In this document: positions 53,675 to 63,147 of the stretch, piece by piece | How positions within the stretch are numbered: the first letter of the stretch is position 1 | How the letters are laid out: each line of letters begins with the position of its first letter | Assembly (NCBI GenBank): GCA_903923905.1 | Contig: CAIXZH010000021.1 | Coordinates: 62,001 to 126,000, forward strand | Direction of reading: 5' to 3' | From: an uncultured Bacteroidia bacterium | GTDB taxonomy: Bacteria; Bacteroidota; Bacteroidia; Bacteroidales; Prolixibacteraceae | DNA: 64,000 bases | The notes under the pieces: model-generated | What the model was told of the DNA's origin: nothing | The model's input: the letters and a program-made list of their open reading frames with translations, nothing else | The model's database searches: none | Program-made: the position numbers and the translations under genes

Positions 53675-54919
53675 ATGCATAAGTTAATCCTTCCCGTGAT
53701 CCTGCTCTTTCTTGCAGCACCTTTGGTTTTTGGACAAAACAGTGAGAAAAGCCTTTTCAAAAGCATTCAAAGTTTTGGTGTTCTGCCCGGAAATTCTGCA
53801 GATCTTAATAAGATTAATCTTCAAAGGGCTATTGAATGGGCATCCAAAAGCGGTGCCGCACTTTTTGTTGAACCGTCGGAAGATCCCTTTGTGATTGGCA
53901 GCGGAATTATTCTGAAGAAAAATGTTTCACTTATCGGTGTCAACGGTCCGGTTCCCAGAGGGACTAAACATCCCGGTAAAATTCAACCGGTTGGGTCTGT
54001 TCTGGCCATTCGGGATACCCTTTCCCCGTTTATTACGGTTGAAAGCAGCACGCAGATCAAGGGGATCCAATTCTGGTATCCCGATCAGGTCCTGAACAAC
54101 CCTTCAAAAATCATTGCCTATCCCCCCACCATCCAGGTCTCAAAAACTTCGAATACCGAGGGCGTAACCCTGAGGGACCTCACCTTCTACGGCGAATACC
54201 TGGCAATGGATTTCAATGCAGCACCTCAACATCCCTGTGAACTGATCATTTTCGAGCATTGCTCTGGCTACCCGCTCGGCGGAGAGTTTATCCGGATAGA
54301 TTATTGTTACGATATTCCACGGATTCTCCATTGCCATGTGAACCCCGCCATTCAAAGGCAACTGGGAAGGGGGTATTCCAAACAACTGATCGATGCGGTA
54401 GTGGCCAGAAAGAAGTTTTCGTATGCCATAAATCACACCGACAATGCCCAGCTGATCGATCTGTTCACCTTCGGGAATTATGGCGGAATCGTGCTGGGAG
54501 CTGCCACATACGGACAGCTGACCAACTTTAATTTCGATTGCGTGACGGTGGGAATCCACAAATACGGCGACAATTCAAAAAACCGGAACTGGATGATTGC
54601 CCAGGGTTCAATTATTGCCAATACCGGAGTCCGGATCGAGGATGTCCACCCGTTTATCATTGAAGGGAAAGGTCACTCGGCAATCTCCAATGTGGAAGCT
54701 TTTTCAGGGGGAAACAGCGCCCTGACCAACTTCGGTCAGTCGTGGGATTATATGACTATTCGCGGAAAAGAAAAATGTTCCGTGAGTATGTTCGGGTGCC
54801 GGATGCGGGATTACAAATCGGATCTTCCGCTGACAATCCTGAATCCAAATACTGTGATCCAGGCGACGGGATGCCTGGATAAGAATGAGATGCCGTTCCG
54901 GTTGCCAGTTGAGCAGTAA
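53675..54919 (+). CDS. Exported right-handed beta-helix protein (pectate-lyase-superfamily-like)
   Basis: 414 residues from the ATG at 53675. A longer in-frame version from 53570 begins with TTG and runs through the repeat, so it is rejected. The signal peptide MHKLILPVILLFLAAP ends after FGQ. The start SIQSFGVLPGNSADLNKINLQRAIEWA is the classic lead-in of Pectate_lyase_3-type beta-helices, followed by short strands rich in Asn and Gly (GVTLRDLTFYG, AQLIDLFTFGNYGG, HSAISNVEAFSGGNS). It may cut or bind a polysaccharide. Catalytic residues cannot be assigned. It is flanked by repeat copies and other glycan genes. Confidence 0.78.
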   Translation: MHKLILPVILLFLAAPLVFGQNSEKSLFKSIQSFGVLPGNSADLNKINLQRAIEWASKSGAALFVEPSEDPFVIGSGIILKKNVSLIGVNGPVPRGTKHPGKIQPVGSVLAIRDTLSPFITVESSTQIKGIQFWYPDQVLNNPSKIIAYPPTIQVSKTSNTEGVTLRDLTFYGEYLAMDFNAAPQHPCELIIFEHCSGYPLGGEFIRIDYCYDIPRILHCHVNPAIQRQLGRGYSKQLIDAVVARKKFSYAINHTDNAQLIDLFTFGNYGGIVLGAATYGQLTNFNFDCVTVGIHKYGDNSKNRNWMIAQGSIIANTGVRIEDVHPFIIEGKGHSAISNVEAFSGGNSALTNFGQSWDYMTIRGKEKCSVSMFGCRMRDYKSDLPLTILNPNTVIQATGCLDKNEMPFRLPVEQ

Positions 54920-54920
54920 A

Positions 54921-54958
54921 TTATATTTTTTACCCACATCCAATTACTGTCGGGATTT
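54921..54958. repeat. GGGTAGA-type element, decayed single arm (copy 4)
   Basis: TTTTTTACCCACATCC...TGTCGGGATTTA follows the stop of the beta-helix gene. It lines up with the right end of copy 2 (TTTTCTACCCATATTTAATCCC) in the same orientation. A left arm is not recognisable. Confidence 0.5.
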
Positions 54959-55090
54959 ATTTTTTGAAAATTATCCTGAGTAGGTATTTCCGGCATGAAG
55001 AGTGCCGCCAGACATCCGCCAGTTTGCGGAGGTAGAAATTATAATTTGAACATTCCATCCGACCCGTTGTGGACGGAGTAAAAGTTGCCC

Positions 55091-57580
55091 TTATTCCGCT
55101 TTTACAACAATCTCATTTTTATCCCCCTGACTGACAAAAGAGATCACCCCTTTTGCATCCGGTTTGGATTTTTTCAGAATATTCCTATTGATGAGAACAG
55201 TATAACTTTTCGTCGGGTTTAATCCCTGCAGCGCATATTCAACTTTCCTGTTTCCGGATGATGCCCTCCAACTGAACATTGAATCATTCTTCTCCATTAA
55301 TTCAATTTTGCAGGTATGACTGGAATTGGCTTTAAAGGTTTCTGAGGGCCCGTTTCCAAAGAAAACAGCAACTTCATTTTTTTCCGGATTAATAGCAAAT
55401 GGCTTTGAGCAGGAGACCGAAAAATTTCCCGTGCTTACGGTTGTTTGATCAGTTTTTAGTTTGATCAGGTAATTATTATTGCGAAGGTTGTATTTTACTT
55501 CAGTTCCGCTCAGTTCAGCCGTAATATGCGGTTGAAGGCAGAGCCTGTTATATTGTGGTCGTATGCCATAAATATTGCGGTATAGCCCCACGATCGCCAT
55601 CGCATTATTGGCAAGAATATCATCCCCGGCACCTGTTTGCGAGTTCCTCAGGTATCGCTGGTGTGCAAGGCCATCCTGCTCATATTTTGAAATCACATTT
55701 TTAATATACTTTACCGCGATCTCAGGATTTTTTTCCGAGTAGCAGCGTGTGCCCAATTCCGCCCATCCCAGGAATAGATCTCCGTTTTCGTAATTTGGAT
55801 AAGGGTAGTTGACGTTAAGAAGCCCTACGCCATCTTCGTAAGGGAAATAGCAGGCGGGCCAGATAAACAGGTTCTCTTTCCGGGTCAACTCCTCCATCTT
55901 AGACAGAATAGCCTCCTTCCTGGATGGATCATCGCATAAACCATAGCCAATTGCCATTAAATTAACTACGCTCACCAGGTTGTTGCCATAAACCGATCCG
56001 TCCTTCTCGCGCCAGTGTACAAACCATTGTTTATCCGGATTCCAGAAGCCACCATCCGAAATATTTTTATTAAAGGTTCTCTTTAACTTAATAGCCAGCG
56101 ACTTATACTGCTGTGACATTTTCGGATCCCCCAAAAGATTCTCCAGCTCCGACCAGCGATCCAATGCCTTATACATCAATGCATTAATCGTAGAAACCTC
56201 ATATGAAGCCCATACAACATCTAACCAGTCGGTCCCTTTTTGCTCCTTACGGGTATTTTGAATCACTTCAAAAAGTCCGTTTCCGTCTGAGTCACGCCTG
56301 ATCATGAAATCCAAAACCTTTTCACACGCCGGTTTAAATTTTCGAAGCCAGGTAATATCTCCATTCATATCAAACTGCTCGGCGACATCTATCGCGTAGG
56401 CCGGTTGGGAATCGAGCATATAGCCCCACTGGCATTCATAATAGCCATCTTTTGTGAACGTTCCGGGCATAGCGTCCCCATCATCATGGTGCCATCGGGG
56501 CAGTATCCTTCCGTCAGGCAGTATCGCATGCTCCTTTTCGTATTCCAATGTTTGAGAAAAGCCGCGGACGTATTCCGGATCATCAATGGCCAGTCCGAAA
56601 AGTGCAAGCCATTGCTCCTGGAGCACGGCAAATCCGGTTCTCCAACCGTTTGAACCATAAAAATTCTGATCCACAACCGAATAACGAGCTATGGTATTCA
56701 GTATCTCATTAACTGATGTTTTATTGATTCCACTCAGGGTTCCACGATCATAGGCTTCGTCGTACTTCAACGGCTGCAGAGAACAGGTGATAATAACCGC
56801 AGATTTTTTCACCGAAACAGGGGCAAACACATCACTGCCGTTTTCGATGAACCGTCGGAAGCCATATTTAGTCTCAATTTCATTATCGGACCAGGTTTGT
56901 ACAACACCTAATGCACCATTCTTCAGGTGGGTGAAAGATGCAGCCGGATAACTGTATTTTGCATTTTTTGAAGTGATCCGGAAACACGAATTCGTATTCA
57001 TGTTCCAGAGAGTCATTCCTGAAGTGTGGGCGCCATAAGTAAAGTTCTCCTTCTCGAGAAAGCGGCACCAGGCGACACCCCCGTTATTCAGAATCGCACC
57101 ATCCCAGGTTTTCATCGAATCGAAGGTCCAGGCCGGCAGATAACTCTGATCCATAGTGCCATCGTTCAAATAATTGCGTTTGATTTGCCAGCCAATCGTA
57201 TTCTTCAGAATGGTGAAGATCCAGGATTCCTCAATCTCAAAGCTGCTTTTACCGTACCTGATCCTGTTTATCGTCACTATGTTCTTTGCGATACTGACCC
57301 TTGGAATCAGAGACGACTTTGCGGAAGTGAAAATCTCGCCACCCTGCTTAAATCCGGTAAAAACAGAGTTGCCATTGCTTACAACCCGATTGTTTTGAAT
57401 GGTCAGGTTATCTATTTCACACCCCTTATCACATTTTAATCGGATGGAAATAGTGCCTGAACTGTCGGAAAGAGTAACGGAGTTTGAAGTCTTATCATAA
57501 TTAATGTCCGGATTATACTTCTGTGCTGTAGCAATCAGCGACCAGCATAATAAGCTGACAATCAAAATATAAGTTTTCAT
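55091..57580 (-). CDS. Exported six-hairpin ((alpha/alpha)6) glycosidase-like protein
   Basis: 829 residues from the ATG at 57580; seven residues upstream begin at TTG and are unlikely. The signal peptide is MKTYILIVSLLCWSLIATAQ. A beta-rich N-terminal domain (about 30-285) is followed by an (alpha/alpha)6 barrel (about 290-680), with RDSDGNGLFE, GTDWLDVVWASYEVSTINA and YPNYENGDLFLGWAELG as typical helix-end motifs. Beta-sandwich tails follow (about 690-829). The fold covers GH63, GH78, GH94 and others, and I cannot pick one. The context argues for a secreted glycosidase. It is separated by 168 bases from the next gene upstream on the same strand. Confidence 0.8.
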   Translation of the reverse strand: MKTYILIVSLLCWSLIATAQKYNPDINYDKTSNSVTLSDSSGTISIRLKCDKGCEIDNLTIQNNRVVSNGNSVFTGFKQGGEIFTSAKSSLIPRVSIAKNIVTINRIRYGKSSFEIEESWIFTILKNTIGWQIKRNYLNDGTMDQSYLPAWTFDSMKTWDGAILNNGGVAWCRFLEKENFTYGAHTSGMTLWNMNTNSCFRITSKNAKYSYPAASFTHLKNGALGVVQTWSDNEIETKYGFRRFIENGSDVFAPVSVKKSAVIITCSLQPLKYDEAYDRGTLSGINKTSVNEILNTIARYSVVDQNFYGSNGWRTGFAVLQEQWLALFGLAIDDPEYVRGFSQTLEYEKEHAILPDGRILPRWHHDDGDAMPGTFTKDGYYECQWGYMLDSQPAYAIDVAEQFDMNGDITWLRKFKPACEKVLDFMIRRDSDGNGLFEVIQNTRKEQKGTDWLDVVWASYEVSTINALMYKALDRWSELENLLGDPKMSQQYKSLAIKLKRTFNKNISDGGFWNPDKQWFVHWREKDGSVYGNNLVSVVNLMAIGYGLCDDPSRKEAILSKMEELTRKENLFIWPACYFPYEDGVGLLNVNYPYPNYENGDLFLGWAELGTRCYSEKNPEIAVKYIKNVISKYEQDGLAHQRYLRNSQTGAGDDILANNAMAIVGLYRNIYGIRPQYNRLCLQPHITAELSGTEVKYNLRNNNYLIKLKTDQTTVSTGNFSVSCSKPFAINPEKNEVAVFFGNGPSETFKANSSHTCKIELMEKNDSMFSWRASSGNRKVEYALQGLNPTKSYTVLINRNILKKSKPDAKGVISFVSQGDKNEIVVKAE

Positions 57581-57768
57581 ATTTTTCAGTTTTTGGAACA
57601 ATTGGAATTAAACAGATCAGGGAGGCAAGTCCCACTGAATCAAATTACAATGCAAAATGCAAGTATCAAAATGTAAAAATTAAGACGGCATTCAAGGTAG
57701 GACAATGCCGACTCAATCATAAAAGAATTGACTTTTAGACTTTGCACATTGAACTTTTCAGTTTGAAT

Positions 57769-58800
57769 TTACTTGTTTGGCGGAATCAATGGCAGCTTCA
57801 AAAATGCCAGTCCAATACTGCGCCGCATATGACTTGTACTGTTTCCTCCTGGAGCATCGTAAAATACCGCCAGTTGGTTCTTATATCTGATAACCGAAGG
57901 GAGTCCGATGCAGCGATGTGACCAGGTACAGTTTTGTCCATCGAGTACAACTGCCTTATGGGCCGGGTCCCATTTGTTCAGATCTTTTGACCAGTATACC
58001 CATACAGCATCGGTATATTCGCCATCTTTATCCAGCCCGATATGATTGGTAAACAGAAACCAGGTCTGATTGGAATCTTCATAATAAATGGATGTATTCT
58101 CAACCTGCTCCACGAGCGGCACAATTGGTGACAGATCAACCTTCCATGGTCCATCCAGATCTTTGGTTCGTGCAATACAAATAGTTCGTTGAACGGTAAA
58201 ATCGGCAGCCGAGAAAAACATCAAATATTCCTCTTTGGTTTTCAAGATAAACCCGGGTGAAGCCGTTGAACTATAGAACGAATGTTCCTGTGGCTTAAAG
58301 GGGATAATATCTCTTCTTTTCACCCAGGGGCCGAAAGGAGAATCTGCTTCTGCCTTCATATTTAAATATGGGAATGAAGGAATTAAATTCGGATAGGGGG
58401 AGACATTGGGTGTTCCCAGATAGAACATATGCCATTTTTTGCCATCATAATAGGTGGTTCCATAGCTTGCGCTCTTTGAATCAGGTTCATCCTTTTTCCC
58501 CAACTGAAGGATAGGGCCTCTCTTTTCCCAATGAACAAGATCCTTACTGATTGCCAGCGACGCGAGCCAACCCTTTGGTCCGGCAGCGTCGTAATGCATG
58601 CAGAATGTTGAATCGTTTGCCTTAAACACCCACAGATCACGGGCGCCCAGGTAATCACACGAATCGGGTCCGCTACCGTAAGGCATTACAATTCCGGTAT
58701 CTTTAGCATCGAGCCTGAATTTGCATTCAGGCCTGCCATCTTTATATTTAGAACTGCAAAGTATGAAAAAGAGAATTGGGAAAATCAATATTCTACTCAT
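57769..58800 (-). CDS. GH43-like five-bladed beta-propeller protein, exported
   Basis: 343 residues from the ATG at 58800 (a TTG at 58806 is less likely). An N-terminal hydrophobic stretch MSRILIFPILFFILCSS directs export; Cys15 may be lipidated but the lipobox is poor. Propeller blades are seen in LGARDLWVFKANDSTFCMHYDA, LAISKDLVHWEKRGPIL, GKKWHMFYLG and TKEEYLMFFSAADF, with DGPWK and SKDLNKWDP turns typical of GH43, GH32 and GH130-type propellers. It is probably a glycosidase acting with the neighbouring six-hairpin protein. The family number and substrate are open. Confidence 0.8.
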   Translation of the reverse strand: MSRILIFPILFFILCSSKYKDGRPECKFRLDAKDTGIVMPYGSGPDSCDYLGARDLWVFKANDSTFCMHYDAAGPKGWLASLAISKDLVHWEKRGPILQLGKKDEPDSKSASYGTTYYDGKKWHMFYLGTPNVSPYPNLIPSFPYLNMKAEADSPFGPWVKRRDIIPFKPQEHSFYSSTASPGFILKTKEEYLMFFSAADFTVQRTICIARTKDLDGPWKVDLSPIVPLVEQVENTSIYYEDSNQTWFLFTNHIGLDKDGEYTDAVWVYWSKDLNKWDPAHKAVVLDGQNCTWSHRCIGLPSVIRYKNQLAVFYDAPGGNSTSHMRRSIGLAFLKLPLIPPNK

Positions 58801-58875
58801 AACCAATTAGTTTAGTTGAAATCAGATTTAATAAATAGATCCTATTCTATCCCTGAAACAATAGTAACTACTGAT

Positions 58876-59661
58876 TCACGGCACCATCGCGGATAAAGTC
58901 CGGACAGAACAGGCATTGAAATATCCTAAAGAGCCATTACTGATATTGGATGTCGGATTGGCTGGAGATGCCGATTGCCCCCCTTCCCGGCCTGCGGTCC
59001 GAAAATATTCGTATACCCCTTTGTCTGTTGATTCAAGATAAATGGTCACAACGTCACCTGCAATCAACTTATTGTCAGTATCAAGCGGTCTGATCACATA
59101 ATTAATTATTTGCCCCGCATTCAGTTTATCGTCAGTTACATTGATATCATTCTGCCGATTGTTATTAATGTAATAGATCAAACGGTAATAGTTATTGATA
59201 TTTGCAGGGTCTTTGAAAGATATGGCGGGAAATATAGTATTCCCAAACAAGCTCTTTTGATAATAAATCGACGCGATTTCAACCGGATCTGGCATCGTTG
59301 AACTGGCAGTATAGGTTTGCCCGTCGATTTTCACAATAAGGGTGTACGTCCTGCCTGGTACACCTTGCAAGGCTGAAGTAATATAGATTCCTGGAGAAGC
59401 TTCTTTTAAATGGTCGGAATTTCCTGCGTTATCACTGATGTTAACAGAAGCTCCCGATACAGCCGGATAGGTATTTGAATCGTAAAAATTAACCGATTTG
59501 GAGATCTGGACAATATAAGGACCCTGATGATCATAGATATCGCCTTGAATAACAATGTGGGGCGATGAGGTGCCCAAATCAAGTTGGATGACCTTTTTAC
59601 AAGATGAAAGGAAAGAGGACAAAACAATTAAAATAACCAGAATGGGTATGCATCTTCTCAT
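58876..59661 (-). CDS. DUF4249 lipoprotein, partner of the TonB receptor
   Basis: 261 residues from the ATG at 59661. A longer frame exists upstream but runs antiparallel through the receptor gene and has no export signal, so I reject it. The lipoprotein signal is LSSFLSSC (Cys20). The mature part begins VIQLDLGTSSPHIVIQGDI and contains short Ig-like strands (YIVQISKSVNFYD, PAVSGASVNISDNAG), as in DUF4249 proteins. The family is usually encoded beside a TonB-dependent receptor, as here with only 4 bases between. It probably sits on the cell surface and helps bind the cargo. The cargo is unknown. Confidence 0.85.
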   Translation of the reverse strand: MRRCIPILVILIVLSSFLSSCKKVIQLDLGTSSPHIVIQGDIYDHQGPYIVQISKSVNFYDSNTYPAVSGASVNISDNAGNSDHLKEASPGIYITSALQGVPGRTYTLIVKIDGQTYTASSTMPDPVEIASIYYQKSLFGNTIFPAISFKDPANINNYYRLIYYINNNRQNDINVTDDKLNAGQIINYVIRPLDTDNKLIAGDVVTIYLESTDKGVYEYFRTAGREGGQSASPANPTSNISNGSLGYFNACSVRTLSAMVP

Positions 59662-59665
59662 CTGA

Positions 59666-61984
59666 TCAGAATTTAAAATTGTAGGTAAACGACGGTACAA
59701 ACTTGAATAAGGTGGTTTGAACAGCCTCTGTTTTGGTAGGATCAGTTTTACTATCCTGGAATGTGATACTATAGGGATTATCATGTCCGTAAGCATTGTA
59801 AATCGAGAAAGTCCAGCTCGATTCGAAGGTGGCAGTTTTTTTTCTGATCCAGGTTGCACCAACGTCGAGGCGGTGGTAGGCAGGCATTCTGTTTGCATTG
59901 CGATCACCGTAATAAAACATGGTTTTACCGTCAATTTCATATTTCCCGTTTGGGAAAGTGACCGCATTACCGGTATAATAGACCCAGGTGGCAGATAAGG
60001 TCCATCGCTTGCTTAACTCGTATATCCCCACAACCGCAATATCATGGGTACGGTCATGCGTGGCAGGAAACCACGATCCACTATTTATCTGACTAAATTC
60101 CCGTTCGGATCGCGAAAGGGTATAGCTAATCCAGCCATTGAACTTGCCAAACCTCTTCTTAAAGAACATTTCCAAACCATAAGCACGCCCTTTCCCAAAT
60201 AGAATCTGTGATTCGACATTTTCATTCAGATTGAGCTCTGCCCCATTTTTATAATCAATTTGGTTCTGGAGATCTTTGTAATATATCTCACCCGAAAATT
60301 CATATTTGTTATCGTTGAAGTTGTGGTAATAACCCAGTGAGACCTGGTCGGAAATCTCCGGTTTTACATTATTACTGCTGGGGATCCATAAATCAGTAGG
60401 GTTACCTGATGTTGAATTGGAAAGCAAATGAAGGTTCTGGGTATTGCGCGCATAAGCGGCCTTAATTGAATTTTGCCTGTTAATAACATACTTGAACGTA
60501 GCTCGTGGCTCAATATTTAAGTAAGTTTTGACGAATTTGCCTGAACGATAGTTTAAGCTATCTGCAATATTCCCGCTTAAATCATACGCATAGAAAATAC
60601 CAGGGCCGATTAAACTAAAAACACTTAATCTGGTACCATATTCGACACTAAACCGGTCAGAAAAGCTATAAAGGTGTGACAGGTATAATCCATTCTCCCA
60701 CGCATATTTATTCGTGAGACTTTTCAAGCTCACATTCTTTCCGGCAGTAATAACTCCCGGAATTATCTGATGATATACCGAGTTAAAACCAAATTTCAGA
60801 GTACTTCTGGTGCTGGCAAAAAATTGAAAATCCTCTTTGAGACTAAAATCCTGAATCCGGGAAATTATATTCAGACTTACCCCACTGTTAATATTGATCT
60901 TATAGTCATAATTACTGAATATCAATGAAGTATTGGAAAACATCCGATCGGAAAACAGGTGGTTCCAACGAAGAGTCGCTGTACTGTTGCCCCAGTTGAT
61001 TCCAAAGGTATTTCCAAATCCAAGAACGTCTTTCCCGAAATACCCTGAGAGGTAAATCCTGTTCTTGTCATCAATCTTATAATTGGCTTTGGCATTTAAA
61101 TCATAGAAATAGAGTCGTGATTTATTCAGCGAAGTGTCATGTGAAAGCTTCAGGAACAGATCTGCATAGGTTCGTCTGGCTGAGATAATAAATGAACCTT
61201 TATCTTTTACCAGTGGTCCCTCAACAAGCAAACGTGAAGAGATTAGACCAATACCACCACTTACTCCAAATTTTTTATCATTGCCATCATTCATTTTTAT
61301 ATCAAGCACTGATGAAAGTCTTCCTCCATATTCTGCCGGTTCATTCCCCTTATAAACAGAAATATCCTTAATGGCATCAGAGTTAAAAACTGAAAAGAAT
61401 CCCATCAGGTGTGAGGCATTGTAAACGGTTGCCTCATCAAGCAGAATCAAATTCTGATCTGCCGCCCCACCACGAACTGTAAATCCACTGCTTCCTTCAC
61501 CAACTGGCTGGATCCCCGGTAAGAGCTGAATCGTTTTCAGGACATCTTTTTCTCCAAACAACACCGGGATACTTTTTATATCCCTGGTATCGAGCTTTTG
61601 GATCCCCATCTGGGTTTTTGTTATATTCTCATCTTTGCGCCTGCCGTAAACAACCACTTCGTCTAATTCCTTGGATTGCTCGCTTAATGAAAAATTAACC
61701 TTTAAAGATTTTGAAAGCTTTATTTGCTGAGTCTGAGACTTATATCCGGCATATTGAGCAGTGATCTCATAGTTCCCGGAAGGCAGTGTCAGCGAAAAAA
61801 AACCATACGAATTTGCCTCTGCCCCTTTTGAAGGTAACTCCTTGACTGATACCGTTGCTCCAATTAAATCCTCACCCGTTCGGGCATCTTTGATATAACC
61901 ACTTATGGTCAAACGTGACTGCGAAAAGAGAGAGGCAACAACACCGACAAATAATACAGCAAAAATTCCGATTTTTTTTCCCAT
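59666..61984 (-). CDS. TonB-dependent outer-membrane receptor with carboxypeptidase-like N-domain
   Basis: 772 residues from the ATG at 61984, chosen because MGKKIGIFAVLFVGVVASLF is a good signal peptide and AGAGGA precedes it loosely; an ATG at 62044 would add 20 residues. A carboxypeptidase-regulatory-like domain (about 25-105) precedes the plug (about 115-215, with QLLPGIQPVGEGSSGFTVRGG) and a 22-strand-type barrel ending in aromatic FKF. It is shorter than typical SusC receptors (about 1000). It imports a ligand with TonB energy, possibly an oligosaccharide, peptide or metal complex. It is followed by its DUF4249 partner and preceded, with 100 bases between, by a PKD lipoprotein. Confidence 0.93.
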   Translation of the reverse strand: MGKKIGIFAVLFVGVVASLFSQSRLTISGYIKDARTGEDLIGATVSVKELPSKGAEANSYGFFSLTLPSGNYEITAQYAGYKSQTQQIKLSKSLKVNFSLSEQSKELDEVVVYGRRKDENITKTQMGIQKLDTRDIKSIPVLFGEKDVLKTIQLLPGIQPVGEGSSGFTVRGGAADQNLILLDEATVYNASHLMGFFSVFNSDAIKDISVYKGNEPAEYGGRLSSVLDIKMNDGNDKKFGVSGGIGLISSRLLVEGPLVKDKGSFIISARRTYADLFLKLSHDTSLNKSRLYFYDLNAKANYKIDDKNRIYLSGYFGKDVLGFGNTFGINWGNSTATLRWNHLFSDRMFSNTSLIFSNYDYKININSGVSLNIISRIQDFSLKEDFQFFASTRSTLKFGFNSVYHQIIPGVITAGKNVSLKSLTNKYAWENGLYLSHLYSFSDRFSVEYGTRLSVFSLIGPGIFYAYDLSGNIADSLNYRSGKFVKTYLNIEPRATFKYVINRQNSIKAAYARNTQNLHLLSNSTSGNPTDLWIPSSNNVKPEISDQVSLGYYHNFNDNKYEFSGEIYYKDLQNQIDYKNGAELNLNENVESQILFGKGRAYGLEMFFKKRFGKFNGWISYTLSRSEREFSQINSGSWFPATHDRTHDIAVVGIYELSKRWTLSATWVYYTGNAVTFPNGKYEIDGKTMFYYGDRNANRMPAYHRLDVGATWIRKKTATFESSWTFSIYNAYGHDNPYSITFQDSKTDPTKTEAVQTTLFKFVPSFTYNFKF

Positions 61985-62084
61985 TCCTCTGTTTCCAATA
62001 TTTGAAGTAAAACGCAATCCTTTGAGCAGCTTTCTGCACTTCATCCTTAGATCCTGATTTTACAGGGCTAAAGTAGATTAAATA

Positions 62085-63014
62085 TTATGGAACTACCTCG
62101 AGAGTAACAATCAAAACACTGGTAATTTTTCCAATTTGGGGTGATTGCGCGGGTAAATCAGAACTAAAATAGGCAACTGTCATCTGAGTTGGGGCCAACA
62201 GCAAAACGACGCATTCGCTCGCATAATCCAGCAGTCCAAAATACCCACCATTAGAAAAACTCAACGTATTTACATTCCTGTAGGTAACATAGGTTGTTGC
62301 TTTGCCGTCGGAAGTAGCCGCAATAGTGAGATTTTTACCTGCATTCCATGAGAAGTTGAGATTATCCGGAGGAGTTAAGGGGGTAGCATAAGTTAATCCT
62401 AAGCTATCTGTTAGCTGAGGAGCAACATTCGGAATGCCCTTCGCCGCGCAGTAAGTCAAGCCTGCAAGAGCACCGCCACCCAGGTTATTGATGGAATAAT
62501 TGCCATTACTAAAAAAAATATACTTATCGGTATAAGCAAGACTCAATTGGATATTGGTTAAGATGCCAATCGGAAAATTCTCAACCAAGGTCATGATGGA
62601 ATCGGGAGCAGCCAGAGTTATCCCATATGAAGCACTTACTCTCCAGGCTTTGCCATTTGTAAAAGAAGAACCACCGGTAAGCTTATCCATTGGTGTCATA
62701 GTCGGAATGGTAACGGTTGTAGAGGCCGTATTCTCCCCTCCCGGACCCAGGACTAATAACGATACAGAATAGGTTGTTCCATCTTTGGGATAGGCATGGA
62801 CAATAGCAGCACTGCTATAAACGATCGCGGTATCTCCATCTCCAAATTTCCAATTATAGGCACTCGAATTGGTTGTTTTAAGGCTGAACGTGACTACATT
62901 ATTTGCGACACTTGAGGTAATGATTGCTGTTGGCACTGGGGTTGCGGGCTTACAGGCTCCAAAAAACATGAGCCCCAAAGAGAGTAAGCCGACAAGTTTG
63001 AAATACATCTTCAT
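62085..63014 (-). CDS. Lipoprotein with PKD domain
   Basis: 309 residues with a lipoprotein signal (FFGAC, Cys21). Residues about 30-110 form a PKD-type Ig fold with YNWKFGDGDTAIV as the hallmark. The rest is beta-rich with Gly- and Ser-rich loops and resembles surface carbohydrate- or ligand-binding proteins without a named family. It lies 100 bases upstream of the TonB receptor on the same strand, so the three (PKD lipoprotein, receptor, DUF4249) probably form one uptake operon. Confidence 0.85.
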   Translation of the reverse strand: MKMYFKLVGLLSLGLMFFGACKPATPVPTAIITSSVANNVVTFSLKTTNSSAYNWKFGDGDTAIVYSSAAIVHAYPKDGTTYSVSLLVLGPGGENTASTTVTIPTMTPMDKLTGGSSFTNGKAWRVSASYGITLAAPDSIMTLVENFPIGILTNIQLSLAYTDKYIFFSNGNYSINNLGGGALAGLTYCAAKGIPNVAPQLTDSLGLTYATPLTPPDNLNFSWNAGKNLTIAATSDGKATTYVTYRNVNTLSFSNGGYFGLLDYASECVVLLLAPTQMTVAYFSSDLPAQSPQIGKITSVLIVTLEVVP

Positions 63015-63147
63015 AAATAAATACTATTAGATTTAATCCCGTTAAATCTTAGGGAGCAAATCTAAAGATAAAATTGCAGGAATCAAATCAATCTGAATAT
63101 GACTTGAAAGGGCAAATAAATGGCTGAATACTTTTCGGAAGTGGCGA
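63015..63147. other. Short spacer between the PKD lipoprotein and MFS genes
   Basis: 133 bases, AT-rich, no structure or reading frame noted. It should contain the promoter of the PKD-receptor-DUF4249 operon. Confidence 0.5.

Noticed and set aside
59662-59967. A 102-residue N-terminal extension of the DUF4249 protein
   Set aside because: It overlaps the 3' end of the receptor gene in another frame, lacks an export signal, and the lipoprotein signal begins at 59661.
59666-61984. A SusC-type receptor with a SusD partner
   Set aside because: The receptor is about 770 residues and is followed by a DUF4249 lipoprotein. No SusD-like helical lipoprotein is present.
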